DNA of 64,000 bases from Polytrichum commune (Eukaryota; Streptophyta; Polytrichopsida; Polytrichales; Polytrichaceae), in assembly GCA_950295325.1 (NCBI GenBank), contig OX485803.1, forward strand, positions 68,091,554 to 68,155,553. Reading direction: 5' to 3'. This document shows, in pieces, positions 1 to 12,324 of this stretch. The position numbers were made by a program, and so were the translations under genes. Within the stretch, counting starts at the first letter, position 1, and each line of letters opens with the position of its first letter. The notes below the pieces were generated by a model that saw only the letters and a program-made list of their open reading frames with translations, was not told where the DNA came from and ran no database searches.

Positions 1-3000
1 AGGTCTCCTAGCCCCTGGAGAAGGTGGCCTATCTGGGTAAACTCCATCCAATGCTGGACGCCATTCAGCCTATAGATACAAATCGTAACAAGTTCAACAC
101 CAAAACCATCTTTTGTCATTTAGGATTACAGTTACTGAATCCCACAGCATGAAAATGAATTATTCAGGTCCAAAGAGAGGTGGCAAAATATCAAAAGAAT
201 AGCAAGGTCCAGCTCGATAGGGTCATCACTTGATAAAGTTTTTCATATTTCTTCTCAAATAGAAGACTGCCATCGTATTTGAAAACCTTGATCCTGTTCA
301 AGTTGACAGATGTGAAACTCATCAGTGCCCATTGTCCACGTCAAAGACCCCTTGGTGTTTTAAGGTAGTGAGTTAGAGATCATATTCTGAATGTAATTGA
401 AAAAAAGACCGGAGATTAGAGTTATTTTTTATTCAGCAGGACTTTTCATCAGATCCCCTATAATTTCCATTGGTTACATACAATATCAAGAATTTCTTTC
501 CACTTGTGGTGCATCCTCAGAAGAAGTGTTTGAATGTGAGTGAAGAGCAACCTATTTCGGTTTGTTGAGGGCCACACTCATGTTAGCACCCCTTAGCATG
601 CCAAATGAGTTTGACCCTCAATGTACCAATATAGAATGTTCTTTGTTCAAAATTCCACATGACCTCCAAGCATGCTCCAAATACTTACCGTACATGGAAG
701 GTTTTGTGAGCAACTCAACCAACTCTTACCAAAAGTCATGTTGAGTTAGAGTATAACTATTATGAGAGATGAGTTTTGGCTTAAAACACATTCTAACAAA
801 TTCCCCAAAAGTAGTGTTGACATCAAAAACACATTAAGTGTACTAGAGGCTGCCACCCACCCATTGTCCACTTGAAGTCGTGGTGCAGTTGTTGCAGTCA
901 TGAAGTAGCGACCATCAGCTGACCATTCGCTTGTGACTGAATTTGCAGCTTTGGTGGTTTGGAAGCACTTCAGTGTTTCTCCTCGATCCCAAAAAGCCTA
1001 TTCAACAGCGAACTCAAAATAAACCTACTATCACAATTCACAAAACACTTTTTGCTGAAACAATTATTTAAATGATTGAACATATAAAGGGGTTTCTCAA
1101 ACACTTACCACATCTCCTGATATATTACCAAATCCCGCTAGGCAGAAAACTGTAACGGGTGTTAAAGGTAACTTCCAATGATGCCTTCTAACCAATGATT
1201 AAAACATCAAAAAATGAAAATATGGAAAATATCTTTTCATGGTCCCTATTAGACTAGAGCTGTCTCATGATCATGGTTTGAGCATAGCAAGTAACATTTC
1301 TGGAAACAATTAGTTAGTGAGAACACAAAGTACTATATCAAAAATATATTGAACTTTATAACTACCTATAAATTGAACACTGCCTAAAAAAGTATGATCC
1401 ATGCGCTATTCTCAAAGGGGGATACATCTGCCATGAGGACTCCATCGCACAGTGTTGTATGGGCCTTCTCCAAATTCATATAATGGCTTGCAGACGGCAC
1501 TGAACAGGGTCACCTTTGCAGGCATGACTTTAAGTTGGTCAAGGAACTTGCATGAAGCTATAATTACCATCACATGCAGCTTCAAAACTAACTGACCAGG
1601 ACATATTAACATATCTCATGTTTATGCTGAACAAAAGCAGAATGAACACAACCCTAACAGAGGCAATAAACAAACAGCAACTATAACCTTGGAATAAGGG
1701 AAGTTAACATGTAGAGACTATATATAGAATACAACAAATTTACAATAGTCTACAACCTGTAGAATTGACACATACAGAAGACTAGCAAGACAACCAACAA
1801 ACCAATTGAGCCAGCAAGACGACCAACAAATCATTTGAGCCAGCAACAAGCCTTTACAATCGTGCATTATGCCATTCTGATGACAGCCTCCCCACTGCCA
1901 CCTGTATGAACAGTCCCTTGCATTCATAATGCAGTAACAAGCTAATAACTGCTGTAAGGAAACAGAAATCGGATACATCCATACACCACCAAGAATTCTT
2001 TGCCGGTTGGAGACCACTTCACATCATGTATTGGGCCTTCCTTGCCTAATAGACCACATTCCACCACATATCGTACATCAGAAACAGCTATCCAGTAGCG
2101 TAATGGCTAACATTCCTAAACTATCAATGCCCATGATCATGGGTGATCTATAATTAGTGGATGTACAATCATACCTACTATTAAAAATATTTAACAGGAA
2201 GGATATCACCATGACTCACTCAAAGGTACAGCTCCTTCATTACGTCCATCGCTAGTTAAGAAATGCAACCGTGACTCTCCATAGTAACTTTGATTTGTCT
2301 TGTCAACATCCGATTGTGCTAGGACCAAAACTCCTGTGGAACCTTTATTCCATGTCAGTTGCGCAGTATTTGATTTGAAAAAGCTCCTCCTAGCGACATA
2401 TTCACCTTTACTAATATTAGCAAGTTCAAATATTCGCACATTGGCTGGAGCCCCCTGATATTAAAAAAAAGGAAAAGGGAATGAGGAGTCAGAACATCAT
2501 CAAAATCACCAAACACCAACTTCCAAGTAACAAAACCAGACACCAACTCACATGATATGTTGATCTAGAACAGCCATCGAAGCAAGAAGCAACATAAAAT
2601 ATATCACCTATACTGTGATTTGAATTGTCATCACTGTAAGCACCTTCAGCACAAAATTCAGCTTTCTATTATGCACTCTGTGTTGTCTGATTTCCTACAA
2701 GGATAGAAAAGATCAAGTAGGAACCAACCTTGATCTCAGGAACATACGCAGCAATATGGGATGGAGGAGAATGTGCAAGTTGGACACCATCAATTCCTGG
2801 CAACCGAAGCCGATCAACAATGCCTTTTGAGAAATCTCTTCCATCGAACACATGTGCTTCATTGGTCACCAGTCGACATGCCACACTTTCATCTTCACTG
2901 AATTGGATGACTGGCCTGACATTATAGCAAGCCCATTGATTCACTTGGTTTGTTATATTCACAAATCAGCTACATTTAAATCCTTATATACATAGAGGCA

Positions 3001-3656
3001 AACAGGCCACAATTGGACAAACAGAACACCCTGAGGATTCATAACAGCGCAGACAAGAACTACACACAAGAACTGACCAAGAATTTTTGGTTATGGTCTT
3101 CTGAAATTGCTGTAGTGCAATTGATCCTGTTGTTGTGTCCCAGAGAGTGAGATTCTTCTGTTGCCCTTGAGGTTTTTGAAAGGTCTGCAAATAAGTGCCC
3201 CTAGGCGAGAAAGCGATCGACACAACACCTGCAGCAGGTATCTGAAGAACCACTTTCCCAGAGTCTGAGTCATAAATAACCACAGCAGTTGGTGTGACTA
3301 CTGCTAATCTGCATCCGTCGTCACTGAATTTCGCTGAACTGCAAGATACCCTGTTCATGTTCGCATCACCATGATAGATTAAAACATCGTCCATGCGTAT
3401 ACCAATTATGTTTTAAATTGTAAAAATTTGTCATATCCACTGGTTGCAAATGTGCTGCAGTTTTGTACACAACATCCTTATACACCTATTAATCAATACA
3501 AACATTTCATGGTATTCAAACTCACTTCTCAATCGGACCTCGAGGCTCGCCATTGAACGGAGGTCCTACGAGCAATGACAACCCATCTGGACTCCGCACT
3601 GCAACCACACCATTCAAATGCCTCCAATTCAACAACAGAACAGCATATCCCAGCAT
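1..3656 (-). CDS. eIF2A: Eukaryotic translation initiation factor 2A (eIF2A), 3' part missing
   Basis: Ten exons read on the minus strand and join in frame through GT/AG sites: 3656-3526, 3338-3078, 2915-2729, 2454-2220, 2045-1977, 1527-1436, 1149-1109, 997-861, 293-230 and 69 to beyond base 1. The product follows the WD40-type beta-propeller of eIF2A, a cytoplasmic factor linked to alternative delivery of initiator tRNA. Diagnostic pieces are RSPDGLSLLVGPPF in exon 1, PVIQFSEDES in exon 3, SDVDKTNQSYYGE in exon 4, HDVKWSPTGKEF in exon 5, YEFGEGPYNTVRWSPHGR in exon 6, LAGFGN in exon 7 and WRPALDGVYPDRPPSP in exon 10. The start at 3656 is the first in-frame ATG of exon 1 and is less certain than the splice sites. 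The lysine-rich C-terminus lies off the window. The family assignment is firm. Exon borders were chosen by eye from phase and consensus. Confidence 0.93.
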
Positions 3657-4140
3657 CAAAACCACTAAAACTTAAACCCTAGATCCTGCCCCACATTCAA
3701 CAATCACTAAAGCGGTCCGTGTCAGGTCATCATGAGCACGCCTCTAACGAATTTGCTCGATTGCTGGTTATAACTTCAATCTTAAACCCTAAACCCTGCC
3801 AGACAATCACACAAAGTATTCACGCGAAAAAGCAAAGTCCTTACTATGTCATCTTGAGCACGGCCAATAAGAGTTTGGTCGAATGCTAATTGTGGTTCGT
3901 TCATTTTCATGCAATGTAGAATCTAATTTTGTCCAAAAAAACGGAAAACAGAGCAAGAGGTACCGTAGAGTACCATAGAAATTGAGCGGCGGTAATGTGG
4001 CCATTACTTACTCCACCGCCTCAATCCTCAATCGATTCCAAAACTGGTCACACAGTGACAGCACAAAGTTTTGTAAGAATTCGCAATCCACCGAGGAATC
4101 GCGATACGAGCGTTGTCTCGCAAGACTGGAAACCCTAACC
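3657..4140 (-). promoter_or_regulatory. eIF2A upstream region with several telo-box motifs
   Basis: The plant telo-box core AAACCCTA occurs at 3674-3681, 3784-3791 (followed at once by AAACCCTG) and 4130-4138. All are within about 500 bp of the proposed eIF2A start. Telo-boxes are known from promoters of plant translation and ribosomal-protein genes. No convincing TATA box was seen. Confidence 0.5.
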
Positions 4141-4977
4141 CCTGGAATCTAAGCCCTTGACAGAACAATCTGGCAACATTGGCCCCTAAGGTTTTGACGT
4201 TACATAAATTGATTTTGAGCTTACAACCAGTGTTGGTTTGGTATATATGTAGGTGAATGCATGGTATCTATATATAATCAACATCAATAAAATAATAGTA
4301 TCAAAGACCATGTCCTTGGGGATCAAATGTGTGATACCCATGGGTATCAAATTTGTGATTTCAGTCAAACATTGATATCTAGTGGGCATGTCAAGGTGAG
4401 AGAATTTTTGTATACCCGAGTTATTATTCGAGACAATACCATGGTATATCATATTGATACCAAGACAATTTTGCATGAAATATGGACCTGAATGGAATCA
4501 AAAACTTCATACCTAGATTACGAATTCAAACCCAATTGAAAGAATGCGACAGATTTACATGTTAGTTATAAATGGGATCGATTTTCACATGTTCGACAAA
4601 GAGCACTTACAACTAGCTTCAAATAACATCCTTGCAACATATTAGGGCACATTGTATTGAGCCTCTTTGCACTTTAAGGATTTTAAACAACATCAAATAT
4701 TAGAATGATGTGCAAGTGCTTAAATTTTATTCTCTCAAATATCTCATTCATATCACCATTGGGTATAACATTGTGTCAACATACTAGTGTTGGTTTCTTG
4801 CCTTCCAAATACTCTAACTAGCAAGGGTGATGGTTGGGATTTGGTGTCCCCATGAAGGTAGTATGTGTCAATATGGCAGCTTGTGATTTTCATTAAAGTA
4901 AGGTGAGATGTTGCAATGACCATGAGTCTAACAATGCCACCTGGCCATTTTGGTGTCTAGTGAATCCCTAACTCTAA
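4141..4977. other. AT-rich intergenic stretch, no feature seen
   Basis: I found no extended reading frame, RNA gene or terminal-repeat structure. Short ATAT and GGTATC-like runs near 4240-4400 are low-complexity. Confidence 0.4.
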
Positions 4978-5475
4978 GGGCCACTTCACACACGACCCAA
5001 GAGCCGTGACCATGAAATTGTGAGAGCCCAAAAGAAAGTGTCCAAAGGCCGTTCCAAGACACCTCCAAAATCATGTAGTGTCATCACGGATCCTCAAGTT
5101 TACTTCGAAGTCATACGTGACCAGACCCTCAACTAAATGCTATTTCAATGAAATTCTATTCATGTGGGTCCTCACACATGATAAAATAAAATATATCAAT
5201 GGTCGTGAGCATTCAGAGTGCCATGGTCTCCTGGTTTTGTGTGAGGCCTACCTCCAAGAGGTGGTTTTTGACAATAATCCAAGTGACCATAAACATGATC
5301 CATTTGATGCCATGTAGGAATCCATGTAGACTTTTGATCCATCTTGCATTCACTTACTATGTTGGTCCCTCAAGCGTAGTGTGAAGCGAACTTGGACCAG
5401 CTTCGCCTTTTCCACCAATGAGAGTGCTTGAAGTGTAATGGTCACATGCTCTTAGTCTCGTGCATGAAGTGGCCC
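4978..5475 (-). mobile_element. PIF/Harbinger-like MITE, family GGGCCACTTCACAC, copy A
   Basis: About 500 bp, bounded by GGGCCACTTCACACACG on the left and its inverse (GCATGAAGTGGCCC) on the right. The interior matches the copies at 7725-8232, 29951-30450 and 37790-38264. It lies in the same orientation as the copy at 37790 and opposite to the other two. The left flank ends in TAA, and the matching right duplication is not visible. No coding capacity. Confidence 0.75.
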
Positions 5476-5591
5476 CCAGTTGGCAGTGAATAGAGGGTTT
5501 TGTTGGCACAACTTTCAATGAACTTGATAATGCAACAAGAAATGTTAGATTGAATTGAGATGAGAAATTACATTATGCGAGTATAATGTTG

Positions 5592-6196
5592 CTTGGGTGG
5601 GGCACTTAGTGCATTTTACAAACAATGCGCGGCATAATATAGGAGGCTTCATTTCATTTGAAATAAAAATTTATAAAGTAATTTGTTATTAAAAAAATTT
5701 AGACAATCCCATTACAAGTAAAGTAGATGGGGCCATTACTTCTTAATAATATTTAATAGTAGGGTCGAATTTAAGATCCTAGGGTTTATGTTTAGTATGG
5801 TTTGTTTGTAAGCATGTTGCATTTACGACAAATGAAAGACACGTTTGACATACTTGGAAAAATGTGTTGTTGTGTTATATAATATGATCCTCAAGCACAA
5901 GTTTTTGTAATGGCTTGTATGGAACCATGTTTGTAATAGTATGTACGGACATGGTTTTTGCATCTATGCAACGATACATATAAATCTGGATTACATATTA
6001 TTACCTAAAATGACTACAACAAATTATATTTAGATGGGAAACATAAGTAATGAAAGAGTGCAAAACAAATAGATCATTTTAGATGATTATTTAATTATGG
6101 GGAACCTTTGATTCATGCCTTGAAAGTAAATAGCCCCTAAACGAACACCCTTCACTACATGCGGTGCACAAAAATCTTATAGAGTGCCCCACCAAT
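5592..6196. mobile_element. Diverged relative of the CACGGGTAGATCAC MITE family
   Basis: The interior resembles the elements at 14703-15198 and 54125-54651. Shared features are a GTGCATTTTACAAACAATGCGC-like start, AGACAATCCCATTA, the TAGTATGGTTTG region and a GGTGCACAAAAATCTTA end. The termini instead read GGTGGGGCACT and AGTGCCCCACC. No clear target-site duplication remains, so the ends are approximate. Confidence 0.55.
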
Positions 6197-7182
6197 GTAG
6201 TGTTGGCACAACTTCCTATACTAGATGCTCGAGTGTCTTCTAGCAGGTTGAAGAATGCGATGTTGCTAATTGATTCATCTTTATTGATGTTGAACTATAA
6301 TCATTGTGCGTGAGATCCAAGTTTTGGGTTTACAACAATGTTAGATGACCATATGGGAATTATTCAAGAACATATAATTATTTAAATTTGAAGAGAAAAA
6401 AAAACAAACACACAAACACACATACACACACTACCAACATTCTTTGGTTTAGGGCCAATGTTTGCTTACCATTGGAGGGAGGGGGATAAGGAGGCGGTGT
6501 AAGAACATATTGTAATTGACCAAGTTTCGTCACAATAATGTTTTGAGACTAAATCTTGAATTGTATATCATGTATTAAGTGAAGCAAGAACCATGTTCAT
6601 GTACCAAAGTCACCAACCCTTTCATATTTAGAATGAAGGGGCTCCTACACGCAAACCATTCTCAAGCTGAAATCACATGACTATAAGTTTATCAAAAGGG
6701 GGACCTCTATTGGTAGAGAGGGGCAAGTAGCTACCACATGAGAGGAAGGATAATGATGTTACCTTCATGAGTAGTATATATATTTCTTTGATTTCATTTA
6801 AGGTTTGAAAATCTTAAGTGACAAAAAGACAAATTACATGACAAAGTAACAACACTTGAAAACTTCCGGGCATTACTGAACAATATCGTGGTGCGTAAAA
6901 ATCCTAGAAATGGAATGGAAGAACATAAATTGAAAGAGGGAAGTGAATTCACCCTTTATTTTATGATGCCAACAAAGTTGTCGCCCTGATAAAAAAAACA
7001 TGATTTGTCTTCTGATCATGTATTAGGTAATTGATGTTTGGAGACCAATTGTAGTATGGAACGTGGGGCCGGTCCCTTGATGACCGCGCAACTGTGAGGC
7101 GAGAAAGCAACCCCACATTACAACTAGTACCTAGTTTCCAAATGTTGATCTCTGGATGCAATCAAATTTCGGACTCTTATTA
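6197..7182. other. Intergenic stretch with a CA-rich microsatellite
   Basis: No gene found. A run of A followed by ACAAACACAC-type dinucleotide repeats lies at about 6397-6432. The rest is AT-rich and without recognisable structure. Confidence 0.4.
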
Positions 7183-7516
7183 GGGTGAGTTCCTATGTAG
7201 GTTGCTCGCCCACTAGATTATAGATAATATTGGGTTGGAGGTGTTCTCATGCATATAAACAAAAACAACCAATCAATCACATCTTGGTTACCTGCTAGAA
7301 TATGAAGGGCCGTAACCTAGGACTATTAGGCTTCCATGTGCCCACTAAGTTAAACAAGTGAAATAGCAATAGTTACTTGACACATATGAACATTAAACAC
7401 TTTAAATAGCATTAGTCGATTGGCACATATGAACACCACCCCATCATATTCCACCTACATTTTGTCCTTAATCCCACTAGAATATGGTGGACAAGCGGCT
7501 TATGTGGAAACTCACC
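7183..7516. mobile_element. MITE, family GGGTGAGTTYC, copy 1
   Basis: Begins GGGTGAGTTCCTATGTAGG and ends with the inverse form (ATGTGGAAACTCACC). The terminal inverted repeat extends about 35 bp, imperfectly. It is preceded by TTA. The same family recurs at 36534-36916, where the TAA duplication is intact, pointing to a PIF/Harbinger-type origin. Non-coding. Confidence 0.65.
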
Positions 7517-7724
7517 GGTTCAACATATAAGAAGAAAAAAAATTATGAATATGACTTAGAAACTCTACTCGGACCACTCGGAAGCTCACAAGTTAGCAAC
7601 ACAGCTTCAAAAACTGACTATAATGTGGTTTGGGCCTCAATATATATTCTATGTAGAACCCAAAGCCCAAGGTCCTGGCCCCACTGAGAACGCTTGGGAG
7701 GGTCTGAAGAATGTGGTGTATTAA

Positions 7725-8232
7725 GGGCCACTTCACACACGAGACTGAGAGACCGTGACCATAACACTTCAAGCACTCTCATTGGTGGAAAAGGCGGAGC
7801 TGGTCCAAGTTTGCTTTACACTACACTTGAGGGACCAACGGAGTATGTGAATGCAAGATGGATGTAAAGTCTACATGGATTCTTACATGACATCGAATGA
7901 ATCATGTTTCATGGTCACTTGGACTATTTTCAAAAACCACCTCTTGAAGGTAGGGTTAACATAAAACCGGGAGTATATGAACGCTCACAACCACTGATTT
8001 ATTCTATTTTAATCATGTGTAAGGACTTGCATGAATAGAAATTCGTTGAAATAGCATTCGGTTGAGGGCTGAGTTACATATGACTTCACACTACACTTGA
8101 GGGTCTGTGGCCACACTACATGATTTTGAAGGTGTCTTGGGACGGCCTTTGGACACTTTCTTTTGGGCTCTCACAATTTCATGGTCATGGCTCTTGGCTC
8201 ATGTGTGAAGCCTAAGTCCTACCAAGTGGCCC
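7725..8232 (+). mobile_element. PIF/Harbinger-like MITE, family GGGCCACTTCACAC, copy B
   Basis: Starts GGGCCACTTCACACACGAG after TTAA and closes with ATGTGTGAAG...GTGGCCC. The closing repeat is split by a short insertion of about 15 bp. Internal landmarks such as CTCTCATTGGTGGAAAA are shared with the other copies. It ends only about 40 bp from the next element. Confidence 0.75.
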
Positions 8233-8270
8233 CTGTAATTCTCGTCTTCTACTCAATACCAAGTAAACTA

Positions 8271-8629
8271 AATATGATATTTAGTGTCATATGGTATTTA
8301 ATGTCACTATGATAACTTTTTGGATGACACTTCTTATGTATAAGTGAACAAATATTGTCATGGATGATGGATGCATTCATCCATTGACCAAATCCATACT
8401 TTCTCTTGTTAGCAACTTGCAATGAATTATTGTCATGGATGATTGAAATTTGGATGAAAAATCACTTGATAAGTGACAGTAATTGCAACACTATAATCTA
8501 TAATCCCCCAAAATATACAAGAAATGACAAATAATGTTGGGTTAACATTTAGTGTTGGTGACACTACACCGCGGTTTAAAATTAGTATTGAGCAAGACAA
8601 TTAGACTTGGTGACACTAAATATCATTTT
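8271..8629. mobile_element. MITE, family AAATATGATATTTAGTGTCA, copy 1
   Basis: About 360 bp with inverted ends: AAATATGATATTTAGTGTCA on the left and TGACACTAAATATCATTTTT on the right. Copies lie at 11963-12324, 35832-36066 (right end lost) and 29742-29907 (fragment). No clean target-site duplication was found, so the superfamily is open. Its right end lies about 200 bp upstream of the S11 start codon. Confidence 0.7.
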
Positions 8630-8714
8630 TGGTCTAGCTCCCCGAACCTGGTGTATAGGAAGGCCAACCCGTCAGAAATCCGACCCTCGCCTAGGTTAGG
8701 AACCAGGTTCGGCA

Positions 8715-8723
8715 AAACCCTAA
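8715..8723 (+). promoter_or_regulatory. Telo-box in the S11 promoter
   Basis: AAACCCTAA lies 107 bp upstream of the S11 ATG. This motif is typical of plant ribosomal-protein promoters. The same motif occurs upstream of the neighbouring eIF2A gene. Confidence 0.55.
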
Positions 8724-8829
8724 GAGATTGCGAGTCTCTTCTTGTGCATCGTTCGCGTAGGTGTCGCTCTTTCCTCGCGCGGGCTCAATTGCTGCTCAGT
8801 TGAGCTTGCAACAGCCAGCAGCAGTAGCC

Positions 8830-10603
8830 ATGGCCGAGCAGGTACGTTTGCGCTTTGTATCTCAAATTCCTAATAATTGTAACATCCATATCTATGTGAG
8901 CGCTCACCAATTTATTGTGATTCTTGCAGACTGAGAGATCCTTCTTGAAGCAACCTAAGGTGTTTCTCAGGTATACCGAACTTTCCTCCTCTTAAACCAG
9001 CAACATTTATCGTATCTCCCTTCAGAATTTTGGAAGCATGATGCTCAGAGGATCTCTAGTCACTTTGTTACGATAGTCACTCTGAGAGGATTGTCCCGCG
9101 CTTCGGTGTTGTGATATGTGAATTGGTGTGTGTGTGTGCAGCACCAAGAGGTCAGCAAAGGGGAAGGCACCAGGGAAGGCTGGATCACGATTCTGGAAAA
9201 GTGTTGGTCTTGGCTTCAAGACCCCCCGTGAAGCAATTGAAGGTAGGGCTTGACTTTGCGTCATTGCTTGAAAACTACTGTAAACGCAACAGGTAGCAGA
9301 TTCGCAGCTGAGAAGCATCTCATCTGAGTGAGAGTTATTTCCAGTTGTCGTGGTTTCTCGTGGACTGAGCGAGTCTCCATAATGAACAATTTTTAGTTTC
9401 GCCATGTGTGATTAACTTGGCGAGTGGATGGCACATCCGAGCAAAATTTCAGTTTTCTGACTGATAGATTGTTCTCAGCTCCTCAAAGAGCAGCTACTTG
9501 GTGGAATCGACGTCATTTGCACGAATGCACACTCATTTACTAGGTCGCTGCGATTTGTGCAGGCACCTACATTGATAAGAAGTGCCCATTCACTAGCAAT
9601 GTATCCATCCGAGGACGCATTCTGACTGGAACTGTGAACTGCGCAAAGATGACTCGCACCATCACTGTGCGCCGAGATTACCTTCACTTCGTTAGGAAAT
9701 ACCAGAGGTAAGTTTTTTCTCGCAATCGACCCCTTGTCTGGATGTTCTGATTGTCAAGGGATTCAGACATAAGCAGCGTGAAATCTGGTTTCATTGGTAG
9801 ATTCTGGAATTCGTTTGACGAAATTAGGCCTTTGTTACCCTATGCAACCTCTGCAAACCCACAGGTAGTACCATTTGCCCCGAGTTGCAAATTCTGTTAC
9901 TAATACTAAATTCAACTTTCAGTCATCTGAAATTGTTGTTGCAGGCGACAGCATTCTAGGGCTAGTACATATTTGCAGATTTGTTGTAAAGCATGCTGGA
10001 TTTTCATGCTCAAAGTGACTTCTGGTCCGATACATTCGGAGGTCAATTATAATATAATGAGGACCATAATTTAGTCTGTTTCTGTGAAGTTGTAATCAAT
10101 AAGGATCATCTGTAATATGAACTCCTGATTTGTGTAGGTACGAGAAGAGGCATTCAAACTTGTCAGCTCATGTATCACCTGCTTTTCGAGTAAAGGAAGG
10201 TGATAAGGTCATCATTGGGCAATGCAGGTACTTAGTTTTGCTTCTTCTGGGCAGATTAACTGCTGAAGCTCTTTCACTATTGTTACTTGTATTTTCTTGA
10301 GGGCAGTTTAAGAACACAGCGTCTTGAACATTATGGTTCTATTCTCTTTGCATTATTTGTAGTTACAGTGCTGGTGTAGGTTTTGCTGCATGCCTTTGGG
10401 TGTGTATTACTTCTTGTAGTACTTTGTGTATCTAAAATTTAAGTTTGTTAAATGACCTGTGTAAAATAAGGTAAAGGGTTGTTGATGCAACATTGTGGGA
10501 TTTTTTCAGGCCATTGTCTAAGACTGTGAGATTCAACGTGTTGAAAGTGATCCCATTGGGAGCTTCTGATGGTGGAAACAAGAAGGTGTTTACAGCAGTT
10601 TAA
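8830..10603 (+). CDS. RPS11: 40S ribosomal protein S11 (uS17), complete, six exons
   Basis: Exons are 8830-8841, 8930-8970, 9142-9242, 9563-9707, 10138-10227 and 10510-10603, all with GT-AG borders and a continuous frame ending in TAA. The protein is about 160 residues, the usual size for cytosolic uS17. It is a small-subunit protein that binds 18S rRNA through an OB-like fold. Diagnostic stretches include [13 protein letters not shown] near the N-terminus, [46 protein letters not shown] and [16 protein letters not shown] near the C-terminus. The first exon encodes only MAEQ, as is common for this gene in plants. A telo-box precedes it, and a MITE ends about 200 bp upstream of the ATG, so its promoter is short or includes transposon sequence. 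Identity is certain. Confidence 0.97.
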
Positions 10604-11962
10604 GTGAGTTTGCTGCTGCTGGAATATTTGTTGATGGAACATGGTGAGAGAAATTTTCCCTGGGCCAAGGAAGAATTTTAATAGAGTATACAATTGAGAA
10701 CAGTTTTGCAGGCCTAACAGGCATTGAATGTGAAATGGAAATCCTTGGCATCTTAATGCCCTTAGTGGTTGCACACAACTCCCATCATAAAAAACTGAAG
10801 GGATTCAAATTTTGAGGTTTCAAATGTTGATGCCGGAAGAGACACACATGCAAAATGTATTGCTGACCATTTGGTCGTTTTATGATGTCAAGTTTACTTG
10901 GAGAGTGATCTTATTAGACCAGTTTCTGGTGTTTGGTATGAGTCCTGGCCTATCTGTGCACATTGCTTTGGTTCGTTATTAAAAAGTGGCAGTAGTGTAA
11001 GCAGTGGATGAGTGGTGGCAGGAACGGAGAAGATCTTACATCGGTCAAATCCGATGGTCAAGAAAGCACAGGCAACGTGGCCTCACCAGAAGCCAGAAGC
11101 TGCTTTCATCGCCCATAGACTTCTTCTCGAAAAACAATACCTGATATTATAAAAAAGTGGCTGTAGTCATGCTCGTAATATCAGGTATTGTTTGAAAATT
11201 GATTTCAAGTGGAGATTAGACTGAGTATACGAGGAACAGCACATCTGAACAGCACATTACTAATGGAAGTTACACTGAATAGTTACTTTAGGTTACATTT
11301 GGCTATTGTTACTCAAATTCTGGAAAGCTGATTGATGAATATTTGAGAGACAAATTGTTTAATTCTTATCTAAACCACAAACACGTTCCACATAGTTCAG
11401 CACAAAAATACCTTCTGATTATTATCTCCCCTTTGTACCTTTGGTCAAGGCCTGCATGACTTCTGAACAGAGATCGCAGTTCACAGTATCTATGGAGTAA
11501 ACTATGTAACTGACCTCTGTAGATATGATAGCCATGAACTCAAGGGAACCCAATCTCTCTTGCACAAGTGCAATGGAACATGCCTCCAGGTGTGTGCATC
11601 CCACCAATCAAGAGCTCTAAGTTATGTCTTGAGCCGTAACTTGTCATGAGACAGACTTGACATATTTTTGGTCTAAGGGATTTCTGACTCAAAACATGAA
11701 GGACATTCGCCAACGCTCATTCACCTTGAGCAAGATCGCCACCTATAATAAGAGGTTGCTCAACACTTCAAGCACTATGCTTATAGCCTTGATGAGTTCT
11801 CTTGTGTAATTTGTGTGAGGAGGTAATACCTTTCTGATTGAACAACACATTGATTGAGATTTTATAATTAATAATACTATGATTTAGTAAAAACATTATG
11901 AGGTGATTTCTTGGAAATCTTAAGGAAACTTTCAAATCCAACTACCCTAGAGTAAGTACACT
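10604..11962. other. S11 3' flank and intergenic sequence
   Basis: No further coding sequence seen. The region contains one perfect hairpin (listed separately) and a short direct repeat (AAAAAGTGGCAGTAGTG near 10981 and AAAAAAGTGGCTGTAGTC near 11151). Confidence 0.4.
11132..11193. repeat. Short hairpin, arms of about 18 bp
   Basis: AAACAATACCTGATATTA is followed about 25 bp later by its exact inverse. It lies some 530 bp downstream of the S11 stop. It could be the remnant of a small fold-back element. No function is claimed. Confidence 0.6.
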
Positions 11963-12324
11963 GAATATGATAGTTAGTGTCATGTGGTATTTAATGTCAC
12001 AATGGCTGCTTTTCGGAATGATGCTTCTTATGAATAAATGAACAAATACTGTCATGGATGATGGACGAGCTCATCCATTGGCCAAAACTCTACCTTCTCT
12101 TGTCAGCAACTTGTGATGAAATATTGTCATATATGATTGAATTTGGATGGAAATTCACTTGGTAAGTGACAGTAATTGCAACACTGTAAAACTATAGTAC
12201 CCCAAAACATTACAAGGGATGGCAAATAATGTTGGGTTAAATTTTAGTGTTGGTGACACTACGCTGCGGTTTACAATTAGTTTTGAGAAAGACAATTAGA
12301 ATTGGTTACACTAAATATCATATT
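11963..12324. mobile_element. MITE, family AAATATGATATTTAGTGTCA, copy 2
   Basis: Same interior as 8271-8629, including TGTCATGGATGATGGA and the GTTGGTGACACTAC segment. Ends are AATATGATAGTTAGTGTCA and TTACACTAAATATCATATT. Together with copy 1 it flanks the S11 gene in the same orientation. Confidence 0.7.

Noticed and set aside
3091..3394. An eIF2A start at 3394 (frame beginning MDDVLIYHGD)
   Set aside because: A better model splices exon 1 (3656-3526) to the acceptor at 3338. This restores the conserved N-terminal RSPDGLSLLVGPPF segment, and the 3394 frame includes intron sequence.
6961..7161. Minus-strand frame starting MHPEINIWKLG
   Set aside because: Short, with no recognisable motif and no splice support.
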